Assembly (NCBI RefSeq): GCF_027474845.2
Contig: NZ_CP107031.2
Coordinates: 3,611,001-3,675,000, forward strand
Reading direction: 5' to 3'
DNA length: 64,000 nucleotides
Source: Maribacter aestuarii
GTDB taxonomy: Bacteria; Bacteroidota; Bacteroidia; Flavobacteriales; Flavobacteriaceae
How positions within the stretch are numbered: position 1 is the stretch's first letter; each line of letters starts with the position of its first letter. Below the pieces are notes generated by a model that made no database searches, was not told the origin of the DNA, and saw only the letters and a list, made by a program, of their open reading frames with translations. A program made the position numbers and the translations under genes. Positions 63,320 to 64,000 of this stretch are shown here, piece by piece.

Positions 63320-64000
63320 ATGAAAACATTTGTATCTGTATTTAAAAAGTTAAGCTTATTTAGCATCATTACACTGATAACCTATAGCTGTAGTGATGAT
63401 GAGGGATTAATGGACAAAGAAACCCTTACCCAAACTGAATTAAAGACCATATTGGAATCCGATGACATTTCCGGAGTTGCGGATACGGTCCTTTCGGAAT
63501 TATATATGAACAATGGTTCAACCGGTAAATCTGCCAAAAATAATGACTGCTATAGTGCCGAATATTCCGATAGTGGTTTTATTGCCACATTTAATAATTG
63601 TGTGCTAAATGGAACGGATAATGTGAATGGAACCGTAACGGTCGCCTACAATCTAGAAAGCGAAACAGCTTCATACACGGCAACTTATACCAATTTCTAT
63701 GTTGGTACGATTAAGATTAACGGAACCCGAACTTATGTGTTAAGCGGTAATTCAAATGAAAATTCAGTGTCCTTCTCCGTAACCAGTACTATGAGCTTGG
63801 AAATGGAGGATGGTGAGACAATTTCTGAAAACGGAACAAAAACGTTCACTATTACATTTGGCGACAGCTTGGAAACGAGTACCTTGACCATAGACGGAAA
63901 TTGGACGCTTAATGTGAATAATGATACGTACACTGTGAATGTAAACAATACTTTGGAAGGAAACTTAAGTTGTGCTTATTTAACGACTGGGGTTATGACC
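63320..64000 (+). CDS. Hypothetical lipoprotein, partial (runs off the window)
   Basis: From ATG at 63320 the frame is open to the end of the window, so 227 residues are visible. A lipobox is in SIITLITYSC. The mature part has DDEGLMDKETLTQ and then repetitive, beta-rich sequence with many N, T and S residues and strands such as VTVAYNLESETASYTATY. No domain is recognised. It follows the T9SS gene by 70 nt, and the two may be co-transcribed. Confidence 0.7.
   Translation, partial: MKTFVSVFKKLSLFSIITLITYSCSDDEGLMDKETLTQTELKTILESDDISGVADTVLSELYMNNGSTGKSAKNNDCYSAEYSDSGFIATFNNCVLNGTDNVNGTVTVAYNLESETASYTATYTNFYVGTIKINGTRTYVLSGNSNENSVSFSVTSTMSLEMEDGETISENGTKTFTITFGDSLETSTLTIDGNWTLNVNNDTYTVNVNNTLEGNLSCAYLTTGVMT

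Overview
The window looks like a marine-type member of the Flavobacteriaceae (Bacteroidota). The clues are a T9SS type B sorting protein, a short 287-residue primary sigma factor, DUF2452, DUF6155 and DUF2490 proteins, many lipoproteins, AT-rich spacers and TAnnTTTG-type promoter boxes. The genus cannot be fixed from the sequence alone. No rRNA, tRNA, CRISPR array, transposase or phage gene was seen.

Layout. 0-5 kb: the end of an Asp/Glu-racemase-like gene, hisIE, an NTF2-like secreted protein, DUF1853, and a VWA/MoxR-ATPase pair. 5-12 kb: membrane proteins, a divergent TruA paralogue, CorA, and two overlapping alpha/beta hydrolases. 12.1-15.7 kb: a three-gene exported cluster (alkylsulfatase, DUF2490, outer-membrane-like protein) in which two genes are frameshifted; it is bounded by inverted GTTTGCCAAC-type sequences. 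16.8-17.3 kb: three tandem copies of a ~163-bp hairpin-rich repeat downstream of cysE-cysM. 18.9-24 kb: housekeeping genes and a frameshifted M19 dipeptidase.

24.0-33.7 kb holds the most interesting locus: six genes on one strand, overlapping or separated by at most 6 nt. They encode a soluble hybrid histidine kinase (HisKA-HATPase-REC-Hpt), a single-domain response regulator, a membrane-anchored HEAT-repeat protein with a long acidic centre, a processive family-2 glycosyltransferase, a membrane LtaS/sulfatase-fold protein with a TPR tail and apparently destroyed catalytic residues, and a YaiO-type TPR/outer-membrane beta-barrel. I read this as an exopolysaccharide synthesis and secretion machine under dedicated phosphorelay control. 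I know no name for this exact architecture. Two 32-33 residue related micro-ORFs follow it, before rpoD.

34-45 kb: rpoD, DUF6155-ghrA, a DEAD/DEAH helicase, a glycosyltransferase, and a run of exported hydrolases and lipoproteins. 45.9-47.0 kb: a cassette-like unit, one membrane-protein gene between perfect 8-bp inverted repeats, sharing a 15-bp end sequence with the 12.1-kb cluster. 47-54 kb: menB, a serine hydrolase, a pirin, and a three-gene set of cell-wall hydrolase-like exported enzymes (3D domain, amidase, M14). 54-64 kb: an OmpA lipoprotein, a VWA lipoprotein, a MobA-like/amidohydrolase pair, a protealysin-like M4 protease with its emfourin-like inhibitor, an ECF sigma factor pair, a GntR regulator, a T9SS cargo protein, and a lipoprotein cut by the window end.

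Four genes (alkylsulfatase, outer-membrane-like protein, M19 dipeptidase, zinc-ribbon protein) each appear to lack one base. Three of the four sites are homopolymers (G6, A7, A9 on the coding strand). This points to sequence undercalls, or less likely to slippage, and anyone treating these genes as broken should keep it in mind.
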